A DNA stretch of 45,268 nt from an uncultured beta proteobacterium (GTDB taxonomy: Bacteria; Pseudomonadota; Gammaproteobacteria; Burkholderiales; Burkholderiaceae_C). Below, piece by piece: positions 25,004 through 35,087 of the stretch. The number at the start of each line of letters is the position of its first letter. Position 1 is the first letter of the stretch. Both the position numbers and the translations under genes were made by a program. The notes under the pieces were generated by a model. The model saw nothing but the letters and a program-made list of their open reading frames with translations, was not told the DNA's origin and did not search any database. The stretch covers positions 1-45,268 of the forward strand of contig CAIXNB010000128.1 in NCBI GenBank assembly GCA_903920695.1, written 5' to 3'.

Positions 25004-25876
25004 TCAGCCCTGCGCCATTGGCCGCGCCGGGTCGCTGCACCATTCGCTCCAACTGCCGGCGTAGAGTGACGTGCGGCCCAGGCCGGCCACTTCCATGGCG
25101 ATGATGTTGGGCACGGCGCTGACGCCGCTGCCGCAGTGGTGCACAACGGTGGCGGGGTCGCGCCCGGCCAGCAGGGTCTCGAACTCGGCCTTGAGTTGGG
25201 TTGCCGGTTTGAATTTTCCGTCAGCATCGAAGTTAAGCCCAAAGGCCCGATTGAGTGCGCCCGGAATATGACCGGCCACCGGGTCCAGCGGCTCGACTTC
25301 ACCGCGAAAGCGGGGTGCGCCACGGGCGTCGATCAGGTTTTGCAGCGGCCGGCCCAGGTTCTTCGCAACCGTATCGGTGGTGCTGAGAACGGCCTTGGGC
25401 GTTGTCAATGCAAAGCCGGAACCGGAGCTTTGCGCAGTGGTGTCAGACTCCACGCCGCTGCGGCTTGCACCGCCACCGGTCTGCCAGGCCTGCAGGCCGC
25501 CATCCAGCACCGCGACGGCTTCATGGCCGGCCCATTTGAGCATCCACCACAGGCGGCCGCAGTAGTTGCAGCCCTGGCGGTCGTAGACCACGGCCTGCAT
25601 GCCGTTATCGAACCCAATGCTGCGGAGCCAGGCCGCAAAGCGCTCGCGGGAGGGCAGCGGATGCCGTCCGCCTGAGGCCGCATCGCTCGCCGTTTTGGCG
25701 GCGCTCAGGTGCCGGCCCAGGTCAGCGCGCACGGCGCCCACGATGTGCAACTGCTGGTACTGCTGATCGCCGGCAGAGGGCTCCATCAGCTCGAAACTGC
25801 AGTCAAACACCATGCAGGGCTGGGCGCTGCTCAGCAGGGCCTGCAACTGCGTAACGGAAATAAGGGTGGTGTACAT
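25004..25876 (-). CDS. sseA: 3-mercaptopyruvate sulfurtransferase
   Basis: The ATG at 25876 has AAAGG seven bases upstream. The 290-residue protein has two rhodanese domains; the C-terminal one carries the active-site loop HCGSGVSA with catalytic Cys248. The CGSGV loop is typical of 3-mercaptopyruvate sulfurtransferases rather than thiosulfate sulfurtransferases (CRKGV). It transfers sulfur from 3-mercaptopyruvate to a thiol or cyanide acceptor. It follows the DMT permease gene by 38 bases and is probably co-transcribed with it and the Rieske oxygenase. Confidence 0.9.
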   Translation of the reverse strand: MYTTLISVTQLQALLSSAQPCMVFDCSFELMEPSAGDQQYQQLHIVGAVRADLGRHLSAAKTASDAASGGRHPLPSRERFAAWLRSIGFDNGMQAVVYDRQGCNYCGRLWWMLKWAGHEAVAVLDGGLQAWQTGGGASRSGVESDTTAQSSGSGFALTTPKAVLSTTDTVAKNLGRPLQNLIDARGAPRFRGEVEPLDPVAGHIPGALNRAFGLNFDADGKFKPATQLKAEFETLLAGRDPATVVHHCGSGVSAVPNIIAMEVAGLGRTSLYAGSWSEWCSDPARPMAQG

Positions 25877-25914
25877 GGCAGCCTTTCTTTGAGGTTGATG
25901 TTTCGGAATAAGTG

Positions 25915-26802
25915 TTAATGTTCTTCTGCCGGCGTGCCGGGCAGGGCGCGCATGCGCAGCACAGTGGCGGCCAGGCCACTCGTCACAATCAGGCCCATGC
26001 CAGCCCAGCCCATGACCGGAATCTGGTCGCCAAACAGCAGCAGGCTGTAGAACGCGCCAAACACGATACCGGCGTATTGCAAGTTGGCCACCAGCAGGGT
26101 CGAGCCGCGGCTGTAGGCGCGCGTCATGCACCATTGGCCGAGCGAGGCCAGCACGCCAATCGGCAGCAGCCAGGCAGCGGCCTGCCAGCTCACCGATTGC
26201 CAGGTGGTCAGACCGGTGAACAGCATCCCGATGGCACCGACCAGGGCCGAGCCGACCGAGAAATAGAACACGGTACGACCCTCAGGTTCCCCAATCTTGC
26301 CCAGCGCTGTGACCTGCAGGTAGGCCAGCGCCGCGCCCATTCCCGACAGCAGTCCGATCAGTCCGGCGAACAACTGATCCTGTGCCAGTGTCGGATGCAA
26401 GAGCATGACAACGCCGGCAAAGCTGGCCAGCACGGTGGCGATCAGCGGGCCCTGGCCCTGGGTCTTTCCGTACATGACGGCGCCGCCGACGATGAAGGCC
26501 GCGACCCAGACGCTGCTCATGTAATTGAGCGTCATGGCCGTGGCCAGCGGCAAATGGGCAATCGCATAAAACCAGGAACCCATGGAAAGCACGCCAATCA
26601 CAGTGCGCCAAGTGTGCATCATTGGTACCGTTGTCCTGAGGCTGGTGCCGCGCGAGCGCAGTACCAGGGCGATAAAGATCATGCTGACCACACCGCGGTA
26701 AAACACCAGCTCAGAGGTGCTGAAACTCCCGCCCGCCACCTTGATGCCCACCGCCATGGTGGCAAAAAAGAAAGAACCCAGAACCATCCATAGCGCCTGC
26801 AT
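25915..26802 (-). CDS. EamA/DMT-family permease
   Basis: The ATG at 26802 lies five bases after the stop of the Rieske gene, indicating coupling; upstream frame extensions run through that gene and are rejected. The 295-residue protein has about ten hydrophobic segments arranged as two EamA repeats, the usual drug/metabolite transporter layout. It probably exports a metabolite, possibly an amino acid or a product of the co-encoded oxygenase. The substrate is unknown. Confidence 0.85.
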   Translation of the reverse strand: MQALWMVLGSFFFATMAVGIKVAGGSFSTSELVFYRGVVSMIFIALVLRSRGTSLRTTVPMMHTWRTVIGVLSMGSWFYAIAHLPLATAMTLNYMSSVWVAAFIVGGAVMYGKTQGQGPLIATVLASFAGVVMLLHPTLAQDQLFAGLIGLLSGMGAALAYLQVTALGKIGEPEGRTVFYFSVGSALVGAIGMLFTGLTTWQSVSWQAAAWLLPIGVLASLGQWCMTRAYSRGSTLLVANLQYAGIVFGAFYSLLLFGDQIPVMGWAGMGLIVTSGLAATVLRMRALPGTPAEEH

Positions 26803-26807
26803 GGCGC

Positions 26808-27944
26808 TTACAGTTGGATCTGGCCGCGGTACCAGTAATGGAAGTGCTGCATGCCGTTTTCCATCGGATTCTGGTAGGGGCCGACCTCGTTGTCGCCACG
26901 CAGGAGCAGGGCACGCCGTCCGGCGTCCATGCGCTCGCCGATCTCGTCGTCCTCGATGCAGGTTTCCATGTAGGCGGCCTGCTGGGCTTCGACAAATTCG
27001 CGATCGAAGGCCTGGATTTCTTCCGGGTAATAGAACTCGACCCGATTCAGGGTCTTGTTGACGCCCACCGGATGCAGGGTTGAGACCGTCAGCACATGCG
27101 GGTACCACTCGACCATGATGTGCGGGTAGTAGGTGAGCCAGATCGCGCCGTACTTCGGCGCCGCGCCCTTGTCGTAGGCGCGCAGCGCATCCTGCCAGCG
27201 CTGGTAGACCGGTGTGCCGGCCTTGCCGCCCGCTCGCGCCAGGCCCACCGTCTGTACCGAGTAGTGTTCCTTGAATTCCCAGCGCAGGTCGTCACAGGTG
27301 ACGACACTGCCAAGACCCGGATGGAAGGGGCCGACGTGGTAGTCCTCCAGATAGACCTCGATGAAGGTCTTCCAGTTGTAATTGCACTCGTGCAGTTCGA
27401 CCCGGTCGAGCACAAAGCCACTGAAGTCGAGATCGGCGCGCGGACCCATATTGGCCAGATCGGCTTCGATGTCGCGGCCGTTGTCTTCAAACAGCAGCCC
27501 ATTCCACTCGCGCAATTTGTAGTTGTTCAGGTGCAGGCAGGGGTCGCTGGCGAAATGCGGCGCGCCCAGCAGCGTCCCGGCGGGCTCCTTGCCGCCGCCA
27601 CTGTAGGTCCAACGGTGTAGTGGACAGACGATGTTGCCGGCCGCGGCTCCCGCATGGTTGGTGTTGAGCGAACCCCGCCCTTGCAGCATGACAGCCTGGC
27701 GATGGCGGCAGACGTTGGAGATCAATTCGATACCATTGGCCTGGCGCACCAAGGCGCGGCCATGCGCCTCTTGTGGCAGGGTCGCGTAGTCACCGACATT
27801 GGGTACGCTCAAGGCATGGCCGACGTAGCGCGGCCCTTTGGCAAAGATGGTTTCCAGTTCTCGCTGGTACAGTGCTTCGTCGAAATAGCTTGAAACCGGC
27901 AGTTGACCGCCGGCCTGCAGCAGCGGAAGACTTGAGTCAGACAT
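26808..27944 (-). CDS. Rieske non-heme iron oxygenase, large-subunit type
   Basis: The ATG at 27944 gives a 378-residue product with an N-terminal Rieske domain and a C-terminal catalytic (SRPBCC) domain. The cluster ligands are CRH and CPLH, but they are 25 residues apart (CxH-x25-CxxH), longer than the usual 15-17, because of an inserted Ala/Gly/Asn-rich loop. The mononuclear iron site is visible as EDYHVGPFH. Such enzymes hydroxylate aromatic or other organic substrates and need a separate reductase, which is not encoded nearby. No strong ribosome site was seen at this start. The substrate is unknown. Confidence 0.85.
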   Translation of the reverse strand: MSDSSLPLLQAGGQLPVSSYFDEALYQRELETIFAKGPRYVGHALSVPNVGDYATLPQEAHGRALVRQANGIELISNVCRHRQAVMLQGRGSLNTNHAGAAAGNIVCPLHRWTYSGGGKEPAGTLLGAPHFASDPCLHLNNYKLREWNGLLFEDNGRDIEADLANMGPRADLDFSGFVLDRVELHECNYNWKTFIEVYLEDYHVGPFHPGLGSVVTCDDLRWEFKEHYSVQTVGLARAGGKAGTPVYQRWQDALRAYDKGAAPKYGAIWLTYYPHIMVEWYPHVLTVSTLHPVGVNKTLNRVEFYYPEEIQAFDREFVEAQQAAYMETCIEDDEIGERMDAGRRALLLRGDNEVGPYQNPMENGMQHFHYWYRGQIQL

Positions 27945-28008
27945 ACATACTGGGGGCAAAACTTCAGGGAAGGTTCTTGTGAAAAAACAACGAGCGAGGA
28001 TAACAGCA

Positions 28009-29198
<1,190 letters not shown>

Positions 29199-29214
<16 letters not shown>

Positions 29215-29268
29215 CCCGCAATCCATGGTCTGCGTCGCACTGGATCCCGGATCGGTGTCCGGGATGAC
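29199..29268 (-). repeat. Composite palindromic repeat, copy A
   Basis: This 70-bp element is bounded by GTCAT and ATGAC and holds two hairpins: ATTGCGGG/CCCGCAAT (29202-29222) and ATCCCGGA/TCCGGGAT (29244-29265). Its reverse complement aligns along its full length with copies at 32916-33000 and 40046-40113. It overlaps the 3' end of nhaA. Confidence 0.8.
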
Positions 29269-29287
29269 AACTTTGACTGCGAGACCC

Positions 29288-31129
29288 TCAGCGCCCGCGC
29301 AAAAACAGGGTGTCGAGTTCACGCAGGCTGATCTGGCGCCAGGTCGGGCGGCCGTGGTTGCACTGGTCAGATCGGTCTGTGGCTTCCATCTGGCGCAGCA
29401 GGCCGTTCATCTCTTCCAGACTCAGGCGCCGATTTGCGCGCACGGCGCCGTGGCAGGCCATGGTGGCGAGCAATTCATTCTGGGCGCGCTCGATCACGCC
29501 GCCAGCATCGGTCTGCGCCAGTTCGGCCAACACGCTGCGCGCCAGCTCAGTCACGTCGCCTTGCGCCAGCGCGGTCGGCACGGCGCGCACCGCCAGCGTT
29601 CGGGGTGAGAAAGCGCTGATGTCCAGCCCGAGCGTGTTCAGGGTTTCGGCCTGCGCCTGCGCCGTTGCGACTTCGGCCGGCGTGGCGGCGAAGGTGACCG
29701 GAATCAGCAGTGGCTGGCTCGCCGGGCCGACGCCGCCCTGGCTCGCGAGCTGGTTTTTCAGCCGCTCGTAGACGATGCGCTCATGCGCCGCATGCATGTC
29801 CACAATGACCAGACCCTGCGCGTTTTCCGCCAGGATGTAGACGCCCTGCAACTGCGCCAGGGCGCGGCCCAGCGGCCAGATGGTCAGTGCTGCTTCAATC
29901 GGCTCGCTGTGAGGCGGCTGGGCGTTCCAGAGTAGACCGACGTCGCTGACGCGGTGTCCGACCTCGGCCTCGAAATGCATCGCCGGTTGGCTGGCATAGA
30001 AAGGGCTTACTGGCGCCTGTACGAGGCGGCTGTCGGGTGCCGTGAGGTCCGCCATGGGTGAGGTGGCCTGACCGGCCCGCGGCGCTCCCAGCGCGTCCTG
30101 CACCGCATGGCGCACCGCCTGGTGCACTTCGCGGCTGTCGCGAAAACGCACCTCGATCTTGGTCGGGTGCACGTTGACGTCAACACGGGCCGGGTCAATC
30201 TCGATGTAGAGCACGTAGACCGGTTGGCGCTGGCCGTGCAGCACGTCCTCGTAGGCGCTGCGCGCGGCGTGCGTCACCACCTTGTCGCGCACGAAGCGGC
30301 CGTTGACGTAACAGAACTGCTGGTCACCGCGCGCGCGCGCCGCATCCGGAATGCCGGCACGGCCCCAGACCCGGATCTGCGGCGTGTTGTCTGGGCGGCT
30401 CGTGCTGGTTTGGTAATCGACCCAGACCGAGCGCTCGATGAGGTCGGCACCCAGCACGTCGGCAAGACGCTGCTCGAGCGCGGCCAGCGCGTGGCCGTGG
30501 CTCTCGCAGCGGCGCCACTGTTCGACCAGCTTGCCCTCGTGCCAGATGGCAAAACCGACGTCGGGCCGCGCCAGCGCGTGCCGCCGCACGGCTTCGACGC
30601 AATGCGCCAACTCGGTCGCGTCGGTCTTGAGAAACTTGCGCCGCGCCGGCGTGCTGAAAAACAGCTCCTTGACCTCGACCGTGGTGCCGGTGCTGCGCGC
30701 CACCGGCCTGAGTTCGCCGCTGCGGCCGTCGAGCCAGTAGGCATGGTCGGCAGCGGCGACGCGCGACAGGATGGCGCAGTCGGCAATTGAATTGATGGCG
30801 GCCAGCGCCTCGCCGCGAAAGCCCATGGTGGCGACCGATTCCAGGTCGAGCAGGCTGGCGATCTTGCTGGTGGCATGGCGTTTGAGCGCGATCGGCAACT
30901 CCTCGCGCAGGATGCCGACACCGTCGTCCTCGACTGCGATCAGGCGCACACCACCGGCGAGCAGGCGCACCGTGACCTGGGTCGCGCCGGCGTCCAGGGC
31001 GTTGTCGACCAGTTCGCGCACGACGGAAGCGGGCCGCTCGACGACCTCGCCAGCGGCGATCTGGCTGATCAGTTCATCGGGGAGTTCGCGGATCGGACGG
31101 CGCGGGGCGGGGGATGGAAGGGCATTCAC
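29288..31129 (-). CDS. mutL: DNA mismatch repair protein MutL
   Basis: The 613-residue protein starts with the GHKL ATPase domain (ISQIAAGEVVERPASVVREL, DNALDAGA, GFRGEAL) and ends with a dimerisation domain. The C-terminal part contains DMHAAHERIVYE, CHGAVRAN and CNHGRPT, matching the metal-binding endonuclease motifs of MutL proteins from bacteria without MutH, although the usual Gln of DQHA is Met. It joins mismatch recognition by MutS to strand incision. Its ATG overlaps the stop of an acyl-CoA ligase gene by four bases, an unusual neighbour; mutL is more often beside amiC or miaA. Confidence 0.95.
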   Translation of the reverse strand: MNALPSPAPRRPIRELPDELISQIAAGEVVERPASVVRELVDNALDAGATQVTVRLLAGGVRLIAVEDDGVGILREELPIALKRHATSKIASLLDLESVATMGFRGEALAAINSIADCAILSRVAAADHAYWLDGRSGELRPVARSTGTTVEVKELFFSTPARRKFLKTDATELAHCVEAVRRHALARPDVGFAIWHEGKLVEQWRRCESHGHALAALEQRLADVLGADLIERSVWVDYQTSTSRPDNTPQIRVWGRAGIPDAARARGDQQFCYVNGRFVRDKVVTHAARSAYEDVLHGQRQPVYVLYIEIDPARVDVNVHPTKIEVRFRDSREVHQAVRHAVQDALGAPRAGQATSPMADLTAPDSRLVQAPVSPFYASQPAMHFEAEVGHRVSDVGLLWNAQPPHSEPIEAALTIWPLGRALAQLQGVYILAENAQGLVIVDMHAAHERIVYERLKNQLASQGGVGPASQPLLIPVTFAATPAEVATAQAQAETLNTLGLDISAFSPRTLAVRAVPTALAQGDVTELARSVLAELAQTDAGGVIERAQNELLATMACHGAVRANRRLSLEEMNGLLRQMEATDRSDQCNHGRPTWRQISLRELDTLFLRGR

Positions 31130-32793
31130 CGCGCCATTCTAGATTTTTCCTGGTCCTGCAAGGCGCGCCACAACAGTTTGCCGGTGGCTGACTTCGGCAG
31201 CGCCTCGACAAACTCGACAATGCGCGGTGCCTTGTAGGCTGCCATGTTGGCATGCGCCCAGTCGATGATCTCCTGTTCGCTGACATGGTTGCGTAGGGAT
31301 TCGCGCAAGACGATCACAGCCTTCACGGTTTCGCCGCGTTTGGCGTCGCTGGCCGCGATCACGCAGGCTTCCTGAATCGCCGGATGCTGGTAGAGCAGGG
31401 CTTCGACTTCGGCCGGCCAGACCTTGAAGCCTGAGGCGTTGATCATGCGCTTGAGGCGATCCACCATGAAGAAGTAGCCGTCCTCATCGGTCTGCGCCAG
31501 GTCACCGGTGCGCAGGAAGCGCTTGCCGTCGATCTCGACAAACACCTCTTGCGTTGCCTGCGGATTGTTCCAGTAGCCCTGCATCACATTGGGTGCGTTG
31601 ACGATGATTTCGCCGACTTCGCCTGGCGCCAGTTCGTGGAAATCGGCCGGGTCGACAACGCGCGCATCGACGCCGTAGATCGGGATGCCCAGGCATTGTT
31701 TCTTTGGACGCTGCGGCGGATTGATGTGGGTGGCGGCAATCGTTTCCGACATGCCGTAGCCTTCGACGTAGGGCACGCCGAGCAGGTCCTTGAGCCGTTG
31801 CACCACTGCTTCCGGCATGGCGGCACCGCCGCCACGCAGGCCGCGCAGGCTCGACAGGTCGTAGTCGCCGATCTTCGGATTGGCCAGCAAGTCCACCACC
31901 ATGGTTGAAATCAGCTGCATCGTCGTGATCCGGTAGCGCTCGACGCAGCGCGCCGCGACGTCGCGGTCCCAGCGCGGCAGCACCACCATCGTGCTGCCCT
32001 GGTAGAGCGGGCCGCTCATGCTGCCTTGCATGCCGGTCACATGGAAGAAGGGCAGGACTGAGAGCGTGGTCGAATCATGGTGCGAGTCGAACCACTGCAT
32101 GCTGGCGACGACGCTGGCCATCGCGCCGCGATGCGTGTGCATGCAGCCTTTCGGGTGCCCGGTGGTGCCCGAGGTATAGGGCATGACGCACAGGTCGTCC
32201 GGCCCGACCGTCAAGGGACCGGGGCGCAACTGGCGCGCGAGCATGTCGCTCCACAGCGTCAGGCCAGGGCCGGCCAGCGCCAGGCGCGGCGCTCGGACGA
32301 AGTCGGGCATCTTGAAATCGGTCGGGCGCTTGAGGTAGTCGGAGTACGCAGCCACCAGAATCTGCTCCAGCCCTTCGCTCAATAAAGGTGACATCTGGGC
32401 AAAAATGTCCTGCGCCACGATCGCGACCTTGGCGCCGGTGTCCTTGACGTAATGGCGCAACTCGTTGCTCAGGTTCATCGGGTTGACCGGCACCACCACC
32501 GCGTTGGCGCGCAGGATGCCGTAATAGGCCAGCACGAACTGCGGGCTGTTTTGCATGAACAGCAGCACGCGGTCGCCCTTCTTGACGCTGCAGACCTGCT
32601 CCAGGTAGCCGGCGATGCGCTCGGCTTCGTCCTTGAACTCGGCAAAGCTGATCGGCGTCTCATAGAACAGGATGTAAGGCTTGTCGGGATAGCGCGTCGC
32701 CGAGACCTCCGCGTTGTAGAACAGGTTGGTTTGCGGCACGGTCAGATGCAGCGGCTGACTCTCAGGCCAGAAAGCGAGGTGGCGGTTGGACAT
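31126..32793 (-). CDS. Long-chain-fatty-acid-type acyl-CoA ligase
   Basis: The 555-residue protein belongs to the ANL superfamily: the P-loop-like YTSGTTGHPKGCMHTH, the A5-type EGYGMSET, the A7/A8 region with RTGDLAQ and DRLKRMINASGFKVWP, and the C-terminal catalytic Lys in PKSATGKLLWR. It makes an acyl-AMP from a carboxylic acid and ATP and then the acyl-CoA. It lies downstream of a liv-type transporter on the same strand, after a 336-base gap, and is translationally coupled to mutL. Chain length or aromatic specificity is not readable from the sequence. Confidence 0.9.
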   Translation of the reverse strand: MSNRHLAFWPESQPLHLTVPQTNLFYNAEVSATRYPDKPYILFYETPISFAEFKDEAERIAGYLEQVCSVKKGDRVLLFMQNSPQFVLAYYGILRANAVVVPVNPMNLSNELRHYVKDTGAKVAIVAQDIFAQMSPLLSEGLEQILVAAYSDYLKRPTDFKMPDFVRAPRLALAGPGLTLWSDMLARQLRPGPLTVGPDDLCVMPYTSGTTGHPKGCMHTHRGAMASVVASMQWFDSHHDSTTLSVLPFFHVTGMQGSMSGPLYQGSTMVVLPRWDRDVAARCVERYRITTMQLISTMVVDLLANPKIGDYDLSSLRGLRGGGAAMPEAVVQRLKDLLGVPYVEGYGMSETIAATHINPPQRPKKQCLGIPIYGVDARVVDPADFHELAPGEVGEIIVNAPNVMQGYWNNPQATQEVFVEIDGKRFLRTGDLAQTDEDGYFFMVDRLKRMINASGFKVWPAEVEALLYQHPAIQEACVIAASDAKRGETVKAVIVLRESLRNHVSEQEIIDWAHANMAAYKAPRIVEFVEALPKSATGKLLWRALQDQEKSRMAR

Positions 32794-33129
32794 GAGTGAA
32801 CGGTTGATTTTTTCGGGAAGTCAAGACTTCATTTTTCGTCAGCATGAGCGCAGCGTAGCAATCCAGATATTCAGAGGATTGCCGCGTCGCTGCGATCCTC
32901 TCCATGCCCCGGTTTGTCATGCCGTCCCCGGAGCAGGTCCGGGGCGATCCAGCATCCACTGCCACGCGGACCATGAATTGCAGATCAGGTCCGCAACGAC
33001 GAGTACCGGGGCTCATGGTTCCTATGCAGTTTCGGCTGCCCGAAACTGGGCCTCGCGATGGCAAAAAGTTGTGACGATCTCGCGATGACGAAGCGGCGGC
33101 ACAGCATCCGGGCTGCGCCGCCTGGCCTT
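32794..33129. other. Gene-free gap with palindromic repeats
   Basis: This 336-base gap holds a copy of the composite repeat (32916-33000), an isolated perfect 9-bp hairpin CAGTTTCGG/CCGAAACTG (33027-33048, loop CTGC), and two near-identical CTCGCGATG sequences around 33052 and 33078. No gene of convincing length was seen in it. A promoter for the downstream ligase/mutL unit may lie near 32800-32880 but no clear match was found. Confidence 0.6.
32916..33000 (+). repeat. Composite palindromic repeat, copy B
   Basis: The 85-bp copy begins GTCATGCC and ends AACGAC. It includes hairpins CCCCGGA/TCCGGGG (32926-32944) and GCGGACC/GGTCCGC (32966-32994). It shares with the other copies the core GATCCAGCATCCA-like and CATGAATTGCAGATCA-like segments, with more divergence and a longer first hairpin region. 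Confidence 0.7.
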
Positions 33130-34311
33130 TTACTTCATCAGGTCGCTCAGGCTGACTGGCTTGATTTTGCCGCCTTCAACCGTGGCAACGACCGGGTCAA
33201 CCAGCGTGCCGCCATTGGCTTCGATGCCATGGAAACTGCCGGAGTTCTGTTCTTTGGACAGTTTGCCGATGGCTTCGTTGAGCTTGGCGCGGATCGCAGT
33301 GGCGTCGCTGGTGCTGCCGGCGAGTTTCATCGCCACCGCCAGCGCGTGCGTCAGCGCGTAGTTGTAGGAGGACTCGCTGGTCGGGTCGCGGTCGGCGCCG
33401 TACATCTTGCGATAGGCGGTACTGAAGGCCTTGGCGCCCGGGCTTTCGTCAAAGGACACGGGCAGCACGCCGATCGAGCCTTCGAGCATCGCCAGACCGT
33501 TGGTGACCTTGGCCATTTCGTCGAGCTTGGCCTGGTCCATGATCAGGAAGCCGCCCTTGAAGCCGAGTTCACGCGCCTGCTTGACCACCAGGCCCGTCGG
33601 CTCGGACGGTCCGCCAATGAACATGACATCAGGCTTGCCGGTCAGCACGCGGCTCACGCCGCTGTAGAAGTCAGCCGAGCGGTTGTACGACATCGGATTG
33701 TTCGAGACGATGGTGCCGCCGGCCTTTTCCCAGGCCGGTGCGAACAGCACGCTCCAGTTCTTCGCGTACTCGTGGTCCCCCGGCAGCATGCTGACCTTCT
33801 TGCCGAACTTCTTCATCTCGTAACGGATGAAGGGTTCGATGTAGGAGTTGAAGGTCGGCGGAATGCGGATGGTGAGCTTGTTGCCGGTTTCCGTGATCTT
33901 GGGCGTGCTGGAGTAGGCCATCACGATGAACTTTTCTTGTTCATTGAAAGCCTGCATGGCGTAGATGCCGCCGGAATGGGGCACGAATACGGCTGTCGTT
34001 TGGTACTGCTGCACCAGGCGGCGCGCGTTGATGGCGGCGTCGGCCGGCGAGTACTTGTCGTCCAGTGCCACCAGTTCGAGCTTGACCTTCTTGCCCGCCA
34101 CTTCGAGACCGGCCGCGTTGATCTCCTTGACCGCCATTTCGATGCCGCTGACGACATTCTTGCCGTACAGCGCCGCGCCGCCGCTGAGCGGTCCGGTGTA
34201 GCCGATCTTGACGCTCTCCTGGGCCAGCGTGCCGCCGGCAGCAAAGGCGGCCAGCAGTGCCGCAGTGAGCGGCAGGGCGCTGAAGCGGCGGCGAGAGAAA
34301 GCGGTTTTCAT
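33130..34311 (-). CDS. ABC-type branched-chain/carboxylate substrate-binding protein (second system)
   Basis: The ATG has AGGAG upstream. The 393-residue protein has a signal peptide (positively charged FSRRRF start, cleavage near TLAQE at about residue 30) and the LivK-type binding fold beginning VKIGYTGPLSGGAALYGKNV. It sits last in an HMGF-K order after livF on the minus strand. Nearby acyl-CoA ligases at both ends of this set suggest a carboxylic acid ligand. Confidence 0.88.
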   Translation of the reverse strand: MKTAFSRRRFSALPLTAALLAAFAAGGTLAQESVKIGYTGPLSGGAALYGKNVVSGIEMAVKEINAAGLEVAGKKVKLELVALDDKYSPADAAINARRLVQQYQTTAVFVPHSGGIYAMQAFNEQEKFIVMAYSSTPKITETGNKLTIRIPPTFNSYIEPFIRYEMKKFGKKVSMLPGDHEYAKNWSVLFAPAWEKAGGTIVSNNPMSYNRSADFYSGVSRVLTGKPDVMFIGGPSEPTGLVVKQARELGFKGGFLIMDQAKLDEMAKVTNGLAMLEGSIGVLPVSFDESPGAKAFSTAYRKMYGADRDPTSESSYNYALTHALAVAMKLAGSTSDATAIRAKLNEAIGKLSKEQNSGSFHGIEANGGTLVDPVVATVEGGKIKPVSLSDLMK

Positions 34312-34379
34312 GGGTGAGTCTCCTGGAGTTGGGGAAGGGAAAAAGTAACGAGGCAGGGCGCTGGTCGCGGTGAAACGGT

Positions 34380-35087
34380 TCAGGCACCGATGTAGGCCGC
34401 ACGAATGGCCTCGTTGTTGAGCAACGAATCGCGGTCGCCTTCGAGCGTGATGCAGCCGCGCTCGATGACGTAGGCGCGGTTCGCGATGGCCAGCGCCGAA
34501 TAGGCGTTCTGTTCGGCCAGCAACACCGTGGTGCCAGCCTGGTTGATGCGCTTGATGACTTCGAACACCTGTTTGACGATCAGCGGCGCCAGGCCGAGCG
34601 AGGGTTCATCGAGTAGCAGCAGCTTGGGCCTTCCGAGCAGGGCGCGCCCGATTGCCACCATCTGTTGCTGTCCGCCTGACAGCGAGCCGGCCGGGTCGTC
34701 CTGCTTCTTTTCCAGGATCGGGAACAGTCCGAATACTTCTTCGAGCGAGCGTGCAATGCCAGCCTTGTCGCGCCGGTGAACGTAGGCGCCCAGTGTCAGA
34801 TTCTTTTTCACTGACATCATCGGAAACAGCTTGCGCCCTTCAGGGCAATGCACCAGGCCGGACTGCACGATCTGTGCCGGGCGCATGCCCACCAGTTCCT
34901 GCCCGGCAAAACGGATGCTGCCGCCGCTCGGGCGTTGGATGCCGCTGGCAGCCATGAAGATCGAGGTCTTGCCGGCGCCATTGGCGCCGAGCAGCACCAC
35001 CAGTTCACCCGGTTCGGCATGCAGCGTGACGCCATTGAGGGCGCGAAAGCTGCCGTAGTGCAGGTTGACACCATCAAATCGCAGCAT
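34380..35087 (-). CDS. livF: Branched-chain-type ABC ATPase LivF (second system)
   Basis: The 235-residue ATPase has Walker A GANGAGKTS, signature LSGGQQQMVAIGRAL and Walker B LLLLDEPSLGLAP. It overlaps the end of livG by 14 bases on the minus strand. It powers the second importer together with LivG. Confidence 0.9.
   Translation of the reverse strand: MLRFDGVNLHYGSFRALNGVTLHAEPGELVVLLGANGAGKTSIFMAASGIQRPSGGSIRFAGQELVGMRPAQIVQSGLVHCPEGRKLFPMMSVKKNLTLGAYVHRRDKAGIARSLEEVFGLFPILEKKQDDPAGSLSGGQQQMVAIGRALLGRPKLLLLDEPSLGLAPLIVKQVFEVIKRINQAGTTVLLAEQNAYSALAIANRAYVIERGCITLEGDRDSLLNNEAIRAAYIGA

Noticed and set aside
25915..27108. Longer N-terminal form of the DMT permease reaching into the Rieske gene
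   Set aside because: The added part is a shadow of the oxygenase in another frame and is hydrophilic, unlike a permease N-terminus.
33027..33048. Hairpin as an intrinsic terminator of the second binding-protein gene
   Set aside because: There is no run of T on the transcribed strand after the stem.
33058..34317. Open frame of about 420 codons on the plus strand opposite the second binding protein
   Set aside because: It is antisense to a clear LivK-type gene with a signal peptide; composition is shadow-like and no ribosome site is present.
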